DNA of 64,000 nt from Hanleya hanleyi (lineage: Eukaryota > Mollusca > Polyplacophora > Lepidopleurida > Hanleyidae). The notes beneath the pieces were generated by a model. The model was given only the letters and a program-made list of their open reading frames with translations, was not told where the DNA came from and did not search any database. How positions within the stretch are numbered: position 1 is the first letter of the stretch; each line of letters begins with the position of its first letter. Of this stretch, positions 48,003-58,940 are shown in pieces. The DNA lies in the NCBI GenBank assembly GCA_036873755.1, contig JAVTVY010025307.1:44330-108329 (forward strand). The letters run 5' to 3'. The position numbers and the translations under genes were made by a program.

Positions 48003-48743
48003 AGTGGTGTGTGGTGGTGGTGTTTGTACATATTAGGATTATTAGTCCATATGTATTGTATAAATTTCGCTACCACTCGTACTGATGACGTCACCAATGA
48101 CGTCGCCGATGACATGGGAATCACTCAAGTCGTTGTCTACACCACGAGAGCTTCAAGATGACACCCTACATCTTTGGATGAGATAAAAAACCCGAATCTC
48201 TCAAATATATCCCTGCGCATCTCAAGAATGACCACTTTACTTACTACACCTCAAATGCGCAAACACGTGTTTCAGGACATGTTGCCGTTACAGTATCCTG
48301 GCCTGCCCGATGACGCTTAGGCCAAAAGCGATTCTGGCCAAAGATTAATCTTTGACGGTTTCTAATTGGACAAGAGCCTACTTGAAATTGTAAACATATC
48401 CGACGCGACCTGAAAAATTTGCATATGACCTCAGTGACATCACTTCCGGTTACGCTGAGGTAACTCTACCTGGTAGCCAGAGCGAACATGGTCACCTCTC
48501 TCCAAACGGGCTTGATTGCACCACCAAAACTCCCCTTTGTCTACTACTCCCAAGTAGTCTATAAATAGATCAGGGTTTTTTTCAGAAAATTCCCCGAAAA
48601 GTTAACCCTGATCGTTTCTGCTTTCTGTACTACTAAACTGGATTACTTCCCTTGACTTTTATTTACCCGAAATGGAGAGACTACACTCTCACAACAACAA
48701 GTTTCTCATTTCCATGACTCCGTGTGACCAGAAAAGAGGTGCG

Positions 48744-48860
48744 AGTCAGGGGTGGGATTCGAACCCACGCTCGCATGTGCAGACCAGTATTCCCAAACCT
48801 CGGGGAAGACAATTTCATAGATCTTGAGACTGGGGCATTAGACCACTCGACTATCCTGAC
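48744..48860 (-). tRNA. tRNA-Leu (CAA), with intron
   Basis: Minus strand: GTCAGGATAGTCGAGTGGTC (acceptor and D arm), anticodon stem CCAGT with loop CTCAAG.T and partner ACTGG, long variable arm, T arm GTGGGTTCGAATCCCAC, and acceptor 3' half CCTGAC. A 33-nt intron (48790-48822) lies one base after the anticodon CAA, the canonical position, as in vertebrate tRNA-Leu(CAA) genes. The mature length is about 84 nt. TTTT follows within about 12 nt of the 3' end as a Pol III terminator. One acceptor-stem mismatch (A-C) leaves a small chance of a pseudogene. Confidence 0.85.
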
Positions 48861-48951
48861 CAACGCTGGTTATCGTGGTCATAATGATTCATATATAGTC
48901 CTATATTTGTACAATGGTTTTACAACATGGCGGAGAATAACGAAAAAGGTG

Positions 48952-49036
48952 TGCCAGAAGTGGGATTCGAACTCACGTCTCGCATGTGTGGACCAGCACC
49001 TAAGGATGGCGCCTTAGACCACTCGGCCAGCCTGAC
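48952..49036 (-). tRNA. tRNA-Leu (UAG), possibly degenerate
   Basis: Minus strand: GTCAGGCTGGCCGAGTGGTC, anticodon loop CTTAGGT (anticodon TAG), variable arm shared with the neighbour (GGTCCACACATGCGAG), T arm GTGAGTTCGAATCCCAC, and 3' CTGGC. TTTTT follows within 10 nt. The anticodon stem has one mismatch (CCATC/GCTGG) and the acceptor stem has a mismatch plus G-T pairs, so it may be a decaying copy. It lies 91 bp upstream of the CAA gene on the same strand. Confidence 0.7.
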
Positions 49037-49750
49037 CAACATTGATTATGATGGGCATAATGAGTCATAAAAAAGTGCTACATTTTGTTACATGCTTTAA
49101 CGTGTCGCGGTGTGTACGCCACGAATGCCCTTTTGGCTGCACTGATTGGTTACTTCCCCAGCCCGCCGATTAACTGGTCCACGTGCGTTGGGGAGTAAGT
49201 ATAGGGCGTTAAGGCATTTCGATGAATTAGTGACAATTCCATAGAATATCTAGAAAATCAGAGGTTCTGAGCTAAAAACCAGGACGTTGAAGCGTTAAGC
49301 TTGGTGTTGGCGGGCGTTGCTACAAGATTACACCTCATGCGACGCATTCGGTCCACGGATGGTCCATCTCTACCCCAAACACTTTCCTTCACACCCCCAT
49401 AATGTCCACTTTGGGTACTACTCCGACTAATGACGTCACCAATGACATCACAGATTGCATGGACATCCCTCGAGTCGTGGTCTACACCACGAGAGCTTCA
49501 CTTTGACACCTCACACGACGCATTCGGACCACGGATGGTTCATCTCTACCCCAAACCCCTTCCTTCACACCCCAAAAATGCCCACTTTGTGTACTACTCC
49601 TATTGATGACGTCAGCAATGACGTCACAGATGATATGGACATCCCTCAAGTCGTGGTCTACACCACGAGAGCTTCACTTTGACACCTCACACGACGCATT
49701 CGAACCAAGGATGGTCCCTCAAACACACCCCACGCCCCCCAATATTGCTG

Positions 49751-50303
49751 CTTTCTATACTACTTGGTTCCCCTTCTTCACCATACAGTCTGAAAAATGT
49801 TACTATTTTGAACTCTTAATTACATTTGTTGAGTACGCAGCTTGTTAGTCAGAAAAGTCGTAGTGGTTTAGTTCAGGAACCTTACTTTGAGGATATTCTG
49901 TATTTTAGCATACATTTAAATTATTAACGTTAAAAAGACGTCACTATGACGTCACACTTTTTTTGCAGCCACAGATTTTTCAAGGGAGTGACTCCAGGGG
50001 ATCCTTTGGTGAAAAAATTACACTTTTGTCACTCACGTAAATATAATTTCACTAAGCCACCTCACTAATTAAAGATAAATAGGTTTTAAGATTCCAAAAA
50101 GACAGTTACAATGTTGAAAGAAGCCCGGAACATGGTGGGTCAAGCGGTTCTTCTGTAAATGAAAATTGAGAATGACATTCCAGTGTGATGAGGTATTAGT
50201 AGTCCGTGATTGGTGATTGGTGTAAACAACCCTAATTTGGCTACAAAAACCAACCGAAATATACGTGACAAAAATGTGAAGTCGTGATACAAGTGTTGTA
50301 TCG
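49751..50303. other. No gene recognised
   Basis: Non-coding. One palindrome (GACGTCACTATGACGTCAC) lies near 49940. Confidence 0.4.
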
Positions 50304-50306
50304 TAA

Positions 50307-52373
50307 GGGATCGTTTCCATTAATCGTTTTTTCTTCAGTCGCGATTTTTCTTCAATTTTCGCGATTGAAAAACGATCAGTCGCGAATCAGTCGCGAGGAT
50401 ATCGAGAAAAAAAATGAGAAAAAACGATTGAACCTTTTCTGGAAAAAAACATTCTCTCGCGATATCGTTTTTGAATCGTTTACCCATGCGCGATCTGTTC
50501 TCGATCGCGAATCTTCAATCGCGAGAGAATCGGTTTTTTTCAAGGCGCGAGAGAATCGTGAGGCGGAGTGATATTTGACACATAGGCTGTGTTGCCGTCG
50601 TACGCCGCTCTATCAGCGAACTGGGAACTACATGTAATGTTGATTGCGGATTTGTCGATGGAAAAACCTATATTACTATACTATACTGTATAAATGCGCA
50701 AGATAACCGAATAATATATATGATTCACGATCTATAGTCTCCTACAAGCCGAAGTAGGGCGTATGCTAGAAATATCTATACATATACCAGCTTCCTGTGA
50801 CGTTCGCGCTCAGATTTACTCTGGCGAAGCGTAAATGACAAAATTACATGTTTATTCAATATTCGTGTGAGTTGACAATGTATTAATGTTCAGTCATTCC
50901 CTTCATACTTTCGATAATTTCCTCATATATTCATGCAACTTGGTATAAACAATACAGGATGATAGTCACAATATCTTGTTTTGTAAATACCGGGTACAGG
51001 TCATAAGTGGATTTGAGTTCGTCGTTGATTGCATTATCAGAATGATTACGGCACAGGCTTCATAGAGATGTGAATGGGCGCATGGCGATAACCCAGAACA
51101 GCTTAGCTCTCCAGCCGAGAATTTCTAGGTTAATTAAGGTGAAAAATAGTATAATTAAATATGTATATTTTGTTATAGTAAAACATACATTAGGAAAGGG
51201 TATCCATTCAAGACATGTTTTGGTACAGTTTTTAAACTATTGAGATGTGAATAAGTTAAAAAAATCACCATCAAGTTAATTTTATTTATTATAAGAATAT
51301 TCGCGGCAGTGATTTCATATTTATATCAAATGCATATCACAATGGTGATTGAATCACATATAACGGTGGAATTCGCATATGTACAATACTTTTTATTTTA
51401 ATTTTATATTTTGATAAATGAACTATGAATGATTCCAAAGGGGAGTTCAAGCCAAAAACCAGCTGAATAGTATATAATTTCATCTCTTACTGGATTAACC
51501 AGTTGTGAAATTTTTTACAAATAGCCCGCGCTATATATTAATAATTAAGTGCTTTCGAAGACTCAAAACCCCGTATGACAATGTTATATTCAATACAGCG
51601 CCATCTATCTACACAAGGAAAATGGTGATCGTAGGACAAAAACACCATGTGTACAGCGAAAATCTGACGAATCAACTCAAAAATTCAGCTCGCACAGATG
51701 CCAAAAACGTTCACGAAAAATACTACAGAAGAAATCTGGAATAATACCAGCTTTAAAACACAGAAATACCCCCAAAAATAGACGAAATTGCAAGTGCAAA
51801 TGACCCAATCTGACCATATCCGGGTCTGTGTCCCGTACAAAATATATGTAAATATGAAGTTATAATTATATGCATAACCATTATTCCTATGTATATATAT
51901 CGGTATTTTTTTTCAATTTCTTTCAATATCCCCATCGTATCTATATAACCGCCAACTGTGCAGAAACACGCTATAGTTTTACACTAGGCAAAGAATGGAA
52001 AAGGAAGAAGAAAAAATGATCGAACTTTATATAGTCTGACTGAAGTGTTAGAAACTCGAACGTGTATGCGGCTCAGTCAGGCTGAACCAATGGCGTACTA
52101 CTTTCGGCTATAATCCTCAACCGTTTTTTTCAATCGTTTATATTTTCTCGATTAAAAAGCGATTGAATCGCGATATCGCTTTTTATTCGCGAGGATTTTC
52201 TCGATTGAAAAACGATTGCCAACAGAAAAAAAAAACCATTCGAACAGCGATCGCGAATGAATCGTTTATTTTGAAGAAAAAAAACCATTCCCTCGCGCCT
52301 TGGAAAATCGCGACATCGAGAAAATTTGACGAAATAAACGATTCATTCGCGAACGATAATTGGAAACGGTGCC
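50307..52373. mobile_element. 2.07-kb element, TAA target duplication, TCGCGATT-rich ends
   Basis: Ends GGGATCGTTTCCATTAATCG and CGATAATTGGAAACGGTGCC are imperfect inverted repeats flanked by TAA (50304-50306 and 52374-52376). For about 270 bp inside each end, the sequence is packed with TCGCGA, GATTGAAAAACGAT and GCGAGA motifs in both orientations. A TAA target fits the PIF/Harbinger group. The interior is AT-rich with no recognised transposase. Confidence 0.65.
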
Positions 52374-52629
52374 TAAAAGTGTATTACATTCCTTTTCGTC
52401 ACTGTAATATGAGAAATATTTATATCCACTAATTTTCTCGTTTTCTATGATACTATTTTTTGTTTCTAGCGTATTTATTTACAAGGGAGAGAGAGAATTG
52501 ATATTAGTCGATCGTCTCAGTGTATTACTTTTGCCTTTTTCATCACTTGGACTGTTTTGGAAGTTATCAATGTAATGTAACCGATAACCGGAAATTGGGG
52601 TGTGACTGGATTTGGTCTTGAGACTTAAG

Positions 52630-53085
52630 CTGTCGTTAATGCACATTTATCGCAATTGAGTGAGAGGTTATATAACCTCTGAACAAACGACCACAAAGTT
52701 AGCGAAAAATGTATCACCGAAGGATCAGAAGCTACTGTTGAATCTGCAGTCAATTTTGCTCGAATAGGTGAATTTTCCGAAGCCCAACTGAAATCCATGT
52801 AGAGCGAAGATAAATCTGTGAACACTGTATATAGATCCAAAGGAAATACAGGTGGATGTTACGATCAGGGACAGGCACATCAACAGAATTATCAGGAACA
52901 CAAAAGGGAAACATTAAACAGGAAGTATAGTGGATATAAAAGGCAACATTCACAAACTTACAGGTCATGTGGCTAGATTCGTGATGACCGCATGTACTCG
53001 ACGGATGAAAAGCAGTGTATGAAGTGCCTTAAGTATAAACACTTTGCTTCTGTATGCAATCAGAAAAGGAACACTATAAAAAAGT
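52630..53085 (+). pseudogene. Retrotransposon Gag relic with CCHC zinc knuckle
   Basis: The plus strand reads GSEATVESAVNFARIGEFSE, a Gln/Lys-rich linker, SYRSCG(stop)IRDD, and EKQCMKCLKYKHFASVCNQK. The last is a C-x2-C-x4-H-x4-C knuckle, as in Gag proteins of metazoan Ty3/Gypsy-type retrotransposons ('KQCMKC.K.NHFA.VC'); the first knuckle is damaged. In-frame stops occur at three or more places. No protease, RT or LTR is recognised nearby. The minus-strand frames here are shadows. Confidence 0.65.
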
Positions 53086-53204
53086 GAACTACCTTGCTAA
53101 CAGTGATACATATGGTTATGATGATTCCCTTTGTCTTGCCTTCAAAGCAGTCTATATTTAATAAAAATAGAAATAGAAGTAAATAACTTATACTAGAGCA
53201 ATAT

Positions 53205-53345
53205 GGTGAAAATATTGTGCACTTCGAGGTAAAAGCACGAAACTTGGCATAGTAGTAGCCAATGATGACCCGATCAATTTCTGATAAGGACCCACACAAT
53301 TTTTTTCCAACATGGCCGCCAAGTTCAAGATGGCCGCCATAATAA
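53205..53345 (-). repeat. Inverted partner of 56580-56715
   Basis: Shares CACTTCGAGGTAAAA, ACGAAACTTGGCAT, ATAAGGACCCAC and GGCCGCCAAGTTCAAGATGG with the complement of 56580-56715. The block is about 140 bp and the copies are about 3.2 kb apart. Confidence 0.75.
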
Positions 53346-53439
53346 TGGCCAAATACTGAAATTACCTTAGTTCATTGTTTGATTTGTGTCAGAAGCCTAA
53401 AATTTCGCATGATGCTTGCTATTGGTGTCTCCGTCATTT

Positions 53440-54510
53440 TCCATTTAATGCTTCGGGGTGTTGACTACGACTTAAGAGATGTCGACGTCATCTGTGATGT
53501 CATTGATGACGTCATCAGTATGACTAGTAGCCAAAGTGGGCATTTGGGGGTGTGAAGGAAGGTGTCTGGGGTAGAGATGGTCCATCCGTGGTCCGAATGG
53601 GCCTTGTGATGTGTCAACTTGTAGCTCTCTGCATGTTGACGACGAATGGTATGGTATTTGTTGGAAGTCGAATTGTGCTACGCATGCGCAGTTGGGCCGT
53701 AGTAACGAAAGATGTCATTTTGGACTTGGGAAATGACATGTCTGGGCAATCATGGGACCCATATTTGATCCAAATAGACCGGTTGGGGTATCCCAGTGAA
53801 GCTTTCGTGGGGTTGAGTCAGACTGGCGTGTTTTTCATTGGAAGCCGCGCCAATCTGCGCATGGGCAGTTGAGGTGTAGTAAGTAACGTGGTCATTCTGA
53901 AGGTGAGCATGGGTATATTTGAGCGATTGAGGGACCATTCTTGGTCAGAATGCGTCGAGTAAGTTGTCAAAGTGAAGCCCTCGGTGTGTAGACCACGACT
54001 TGAGGGATGTCCACGTCGTCTGTGACGTCATCTGTGAGGTCATCAGTAGGAGAAGTAGCCAAAGTGGGCATTTTGGGGGTGTGAAGGGAGATTTTTGGGG
54101 TAGAGATGGACCATCCGTGGTCCGAATGGACCGTGTTGGGTGTCATCCTGTAGCTGTCTACATGTAGACAACGAATGGTATGGCTTTTGTTGGAAGTCGC
54201 ATTGCGCTACGCATGCTCAGTTGGGCAGTAGTAACATCAAGATGTCATTCAGGGCGTGCGTGGGAGTGTGTTTGAGCGATTGAAGGACTATTCTTGGTCC
54301 GAATGCGTCGTATGAGGTGTCATTGTGAAGTCCTTGGTGTGTAGACCACGACTTGAGGGATGTCCACGTAATCTGTGACATCATTGGTGATGTCATCAAT
54401 ATGAGTAGTATCCAAAAGTGGCCATTTTGGGCGTGTGAAGGAAAGTGTTTGAGGTAGAGATGGACCATCCGTGGTTCAAATTTCCCGTGAGGCGTGCCCA
54501 ACCCCCATCT
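53440..54510 (+). repeat. ~176-bp satellite array B
   Basis: The same unit as array A in the other orientation: GACCACGACTTGAGGGATGT, CCACGTC(A/G)TCTGTGACGTCA, AAAGTGGGCATTTTGGGGGT, GGGGTAGAGATGGACCATCC and GTGGTCCGAATG. Units start near 53460, 53990 and 54340 with longer, partly different stretches between (TTTGTTGGAAGTCG(A/C)ATTG). Confidence 0.8.
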
Positions 54511-54534
54511 TAAGGTATGGACGCACTAACGAAG

Positions 54535-54606
54535 GTGAGTGAGTGAGTGCGCGCGCGCGTGTTTGTGTTTGCGTGTGTGTATGTGTGTTTGTGTATGTGT
54601 GTGTGA
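54535..54606 (+). repeat. GT/GC microsatellite
   Basis: GAGTGAGTGAGTGCGCGCGC followed by imperfect GTGTGTTTGTGTATGTG. Confidence 0.9.
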
Positions 54607-55379
54607 ACATCGTGCTTAGTTAGCGGTTTCTCTTTCGGAAGACATGGAGGCTGTGAAGAGCCGTTCTTTTCTGTCGCTGGGAGACAGAACTGTCATAACC
54701 ACAGCGTCAGGGCCAACAGAACAAAGACCATTGCGAGGTCCACGAGCCGTCGCTGGTTCCGGCGTGAGCGCTCGTGGTCCATAGCCCGAGTATCAAGAAT
54801 GGCTTTCATAGTCCAGTATAGTGGTGGGTGATAGCACACCTCGCCATCGAGTCGAGGACCGCTTCTGTGAACTCTTCCGGGATCTGGCATCACCCGTCGC
54901 TGTCGTCGCCATCTGCAAACATGGACCGAACCACTGCTCGGTAATCCATGGGTGAGTTAACCACGGTCACATGCTGTAGAATGCTACTGGCATAGGGATG
55001 GGTCTCCGTCATGGCTCTTCAAAAGTTGGAATGGGAGTGTGGGGTCCAGAGGGACGTGTTTTATAGGCGATATCACACATGTACGCTTATACGTAGCTCT
55101 ACGAGTCCGTGATATGTACTATTCTGATTGGTTAGTCAAATAAGAGAACAACAACAACAAGGATTACAGGTCAATCATTTTATTATCCTCTCCATCAGAG
55201 CACACCCACGCTGGAGGAGCGTTATTGTCCGGGTCTTGGCCGCATAGTTAGCTGCTCTTCTCAAATAAGACGTTAATTGTGCTGATCTCAGACGGCTCTT
55301 GTTCAATCAGAAGCCGACCATGAGAATAAGTATTAGTATAAGTCATGGATGGAACACAAAATGGAACACAAACTGTGGA

Positions 55380-55861
55380 TGTCTTTCGGATTGATGGGGC
55401 TCAACTGACTGTGGAGCCTGAAGACTCGACCGCAATGCTGGCATTCATGGCTGCGTGCTCTTTGGACCGAACGTTGATGTCACCGTAAATTATCCTTACG
55501 ACTAACTGACTTCCTGCATATCAAACATGTATACTCGCCAACAGGATCTTGAAAAGTAGACTCAAGAATGGAGTCAAACGCCACGGCTTCCTCAACCCTC
55601 AAGCGTGCATGTCCATGGATTACACTTTGGTGAGATCTCAACTGACTGTGTAGTCTGAAGTGGTGTCCACAGTCCCCACATTTGATGCCTGGATTTCTCA
55701 TGGAGAAACCGTTCATGGCACTGTAAACTATCCAGGCGATTAAATGTATCCCCGCAGGTCTCGCATGTGTACTGGGCAGTAGCATCGTGGATGGTAGACT
55801 CATGGCGTTGTAAGTCGTGCAAGCGTGTAAAGGACTTGGAGCAACTGGTACACGAGAACAT
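55380..55861 (-). pseudogene. C2H2 zinc-finger protein, frameshifted
   Basis: From ATG at 55861 (minus): finger 1 FSCTSCSKSFTRLHDLQRHE (C-x2-C-x12-H-x4-H) and finger 2 YTCETCGDTFNRLDSLQCHE. A frameshift near 55710 is followed by finger 3 IKCGDCGHHFRLHSQLRSHQ, an acidic linker, and finger 4 YTCLICRKSVSRKDNLR, ended by TGA. After that stop a fifth decayed finger is still readable (HECQHCGRVFRLHSQL). Upstream, another frame (about 55865-56050) reads ...FFVGKVYESGGIPEF and may be the original N-terminus. An AATAAA on this strand at about 55180 could be the poly(A) signal. C2H2 fingers usually bind DNA. At least two lesions make it a pseudogene unless sequencing errors are involved. Confidence 0.6.
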
Positions 55862-56076
55862 CGTGGCGTAAGTGGTTGAACGAATGACTGCTGAAAGAGT
55901 CAGAACGTTTGCTTTGATAGTGCGCTAGCTGGCGATCTATTTTTAGCACAACCGGTTTCGACGAAAATTCCGGTATACCGCCACTTTCATAAACCTTCCC
56001 TACAAAAAACTCCCCTACGTTGTTCTCGCCACCAATCGCCGCATCGCCGTCCTGCCTGTCCACACTTGAATCATGT

Positions 56077-56142
56077 ATGTGTGTGTGTGTGTGTGTGTGC
56101 GTGTGTGTGTGTGTGTGCGGGCGTGTGTGTACACGTATAAAC
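56077..56142 (+). repeat. (GT)n microsatellite
   Basis: Nearly uninterrupted GT dinucleotides with two GC steps. Confidence 0.95.
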
Positions 56143-56409
56143 CGTAAGATGAGGACCAAAGCTTGAATTCTTACTATGTTTCCGAGGACCGACGTTGCTC
56201 CAAGATCCAGAAAGTGGTTCCTGGACTGCTTTTTTTTATATTAAAACGCGTTTCTTTTGGCAGCCATCTTGAATACGACTGTCATTCTACCGTGAAAGAT
56301 AAAGTTTATTCGTAGCAGGAATTATTTGCTTGGCTTCAGCACAATACATTAAGTGCACAGTACAGACATAATCCTTTACGCATTATCTGATGATTTACCA
56401 CTAATTTGA

Positions 56410-56715
56410 TCATTATCATGGCCGCCATTTTGAATTTGGCGGCCACCTTGGAAAATAATTTTACAGATCTTTCTTGAAAACGGACTAGAGCATTAATAAC
56501 AAGCATCGCTGCAAGTTTCATGACATCGACTAGAACAATAAACAGTATTATTATCATATTGCTGAATTTGACATTTATATTGGCGAACATCTTGAATTTG
56601 GCGGCCATATTGGAAAAAAATGAGTGGGTCCTTATCAGAAAATGGTCAGGACATCTTTGGCTACTATCATGCCAAGTTTCATGTTTTTACCTCGAAGTGC
56701 ACAATTCGGCTAGTT
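56410..56715 (+). repeat. Tandem pair of GGCGGCCA repeats
   Basis: CATTTTGAATTTGGCGGCCA (about 56427) and CATCTTGAATTTGGCGGCCA (about 56588) open two related units about 160 bp apart. The second extends through the block that is inverted at 53205-53345. Confidence 0.7.
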
Positions 56716-57011
56716 TTGTGCACGATATTGCTCCACTATTAGGGTAACTGTGTCGTTCCCACTCATAGCCCAGACGGAATATGATAGCTGGACCTATTCG
56801 CTCTTGTAGGAAACCATTTTGTGTGTTTTTTTTTATTATTATTTTTATTTCATACGCGTTGGAATTGGTACTAACTCTCATACGAAATAGATCGATTATC
56901 TTTTACGGACGACGGCTGAATCTCGATTGTCGGATCTGACGCTTGCTATATATGCACTTCACTCTATAGATATGTGGGACTTGTACAAAGTAAGTTTCCA
57001 AATGGTGAAAA

Positions 57012-57115
57012 CGCTGACGACCTAGCGGTATATTACCATAGCGGTGAATGCATCTTCATCGTAGGGGTACCATAGCAGTGCTATGGCACCGTTACAGTGA
57101 AGGCGTAGTCACCGC
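57012..57115. repeat. ~100-bp imperfect palindrome
   Basis: CCTAGCGGTA...ACCATAGC pairs with GCTATGGCACC...ACCGCTAGGG around a centre GGTACCATAGCAGTGCTATGG. It resembles a tiny foldback element. Confidence 0.6.
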
Positions 57116-57224
57116 TAGGGTAACATACTGCCCGGGACAGAATGTTTTCACCAGTAGTGAACGTGTGTACACAGCCCCGTGCAAAACGGTAGATCTAATC
57201 ATAATCATTACTGCATAATAAGAG

Positions 57225-57505
57225 CGAAAATAAGCCTACATTGAAAAGACAAGTCCGAAGAAACAAACCTACAATGAAGAAACAAATAACCATCTGAAAG
57301 ACTAGCCTTATGGAGAAAGCAAGTCCCCGTCGAGGAAACAAGTCTACAACAAATAAACAAGTCCCAATCGAAACAAGCCTGCGTGGAAAGAACAATTCCG
57401 CATCGAAGCAAAAAGTCTATAAGAGAAAAACAAGCCTACATAAAAAAAAACAAGTCCCCGTCGAAAAAAAAACAAGCCTACAACGGAAAAGCAAGTGCCT
57501 TTCGA
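57225..57505 (+). repeat. Minisatellite AAACAAG(CC/TC)...
   Basis: Alternating AAACAAGCCTACA(N)GAA and AAACAAGTCCC(C)GTCGAA units of about 18-20 bp (38-bp higher unit) recur about 14 times with variation. The open frame across it is low complexity. Confidence 0.85.
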
Positions 57506-57574
57506 GAATAGTAGTTATCTCGGAATCTCAAGGAAAGACTTCACACGCGTGGAATCAAAACTACCGTTGAGTGC

Positions 57575-58265
57575 GTCACATCCTTAATCCGCCATTACCA
57601 AACCAAGTCCGAGTGCGTCAAGTTACAGGCATTTGGAATTCTTGAGAAGCTGATGGTATACTCCATCTACTCGATGGTATATAATCAAGAAGCTGAAAAG
57701 TTCATGTAAGAAATAATATTTTCATCGGCTTCGCCCTTGCCATAAAATATAAACTTTCTCACAGTATCCGTGCCTCAAATAACCATTGAGCACGCCTTTA
57801 GTTATTTCTATTCTATAACACTACTTAAACTGATTAACAGAAAGATTGAGAAATAATATAACATCATTCCCTCCATTGGAAATGTTTGTTGAATCTGAAA
57901 TTATACCTTGTGCAACATTCAAATTCAACCTTTGAATTTCTATGTGTGTACGATGGGCCATACATTCCAGTACATGAGCGATGCAACCGGGACTGTTATA
58001 TAACGAGGAAATGTGGATAAATAACAGTAACCCATGGACTGGTGTGAGCTATTTTAAAATAAAAATAACCGTTTCAACTCTTAATTAGTTTTCAAATAAT
58101 CAGAATATTTTGCTATCTCTATAAAACAAATTGTCATTTTATTTGTACCATCAAGGTTATTATGAGGCTAATATTTGACGTAATTTTGGTCATTTACTAT
58201 TTCGTTCTATTGTACGTTTTTTCTACATATCTGTGATATTCGTCTTTGTAGACACGATTAATATT
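57575..58265 (+). repeat. Duplicated segment, first copy
   Basis: About 690 bp, recurring in pieces at 58700-58940, 59605-59745 and 60037-60415. It includes GCGTCACATCCTTAA, TTTTCATCGGCTTCGCC, ATCCGTGCCTCAAATAACCA and GACACGATTAAT. No gene. Confidence 0.8.
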
Positions 58266-58940
58266 GCATACTTTCTTTCGCTGGTTCAGCTTTTGTTCTC
58301 CCAAGCGTTCTGGTAATCCGATCCTACCATTAACTACTCATTCACGTGTGTTATAATATACATATAATATTGACAAACAAGTTTTCCAGTTTTATTTGAC
58401 GCTTCGACCACCCTTATATATCCCCACCGCCAGAGTAGTATTAAATAGTGTCCTGATTATGAATAAATATGGAAACGTCGTTAACTTATCTTACCTCTTA
58501 CATACACGCTCATAAATAGGGTTCGAAAAGAGATCTTATTAAAGCAGATGGTTCTATATAGAAGCCTTTCTACATTGAGTTTTCCAGATAGAATTCTTTC
58601 GAGATAATATGTTCTATATGAAACCATTTCGAGTAAAATAGTTCTCTGGGAATCTGGCGAAGAAGGAAAGATTTCAAGCGCCTGGAATCAAAACTGCCGT
58701 TGATTGCGTCACATCCTTAAGTCGCCATTACCAAACCGAGTCCGGGTCCGAGTGCGTCAAGTTACAGGGCATTTTGAATTATTGGGAAGCTGATGCTGAA
58801 GCCCCATCTAATCGAAAGTATGTAATGAAGCTGAAAACTTGAGACACTTAAGAAATATTTTCATCGGCTTCGCCTTCGCCCTAAAATATAAACTTTCCCA
58901 CAGTATCCGTGCCTCAAATAACCATTGAGCACGGCTTTAA

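Larger units (their letters stand above)
48060..49750 (-). repeat. ~176-bp satellite array A, flanking two tRNA genes
   Basis: In the array at 49330-49740, GACGCATTCG starts units at 49341, 49517 and 49693, exactly 176 bp apart. Each unit has GGACCACGGATGGT(CC), CCATCTCTACCCCAAACACT, CCCACTTTG(G/T)GTACTACTCC, paired TGACGTCA-type sites and GTCTACACCACGAGAGCTTC. Partial units lie at 48060-48260. The middle (48260-49300) contains the tRNA genes and non-array sequence. The same satellite is inverted at 53440-54510 and 63130-64000. Confidence 0.85.

Noticed and set aside
48060..48110. CTGATGACGTCACC as a hammerhead ribozyme core
   Set aside because: CTGATGA is present, but no GAAA strand or closing stems occur at the right distance; it is part of the TGACGTCA satellite unit.
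53552..53872. A 106-codon frame in satellite array B
   Set aside because: It lies wholly in the 176-bp satellite; matching frames appear in arrays A and C on either strand.
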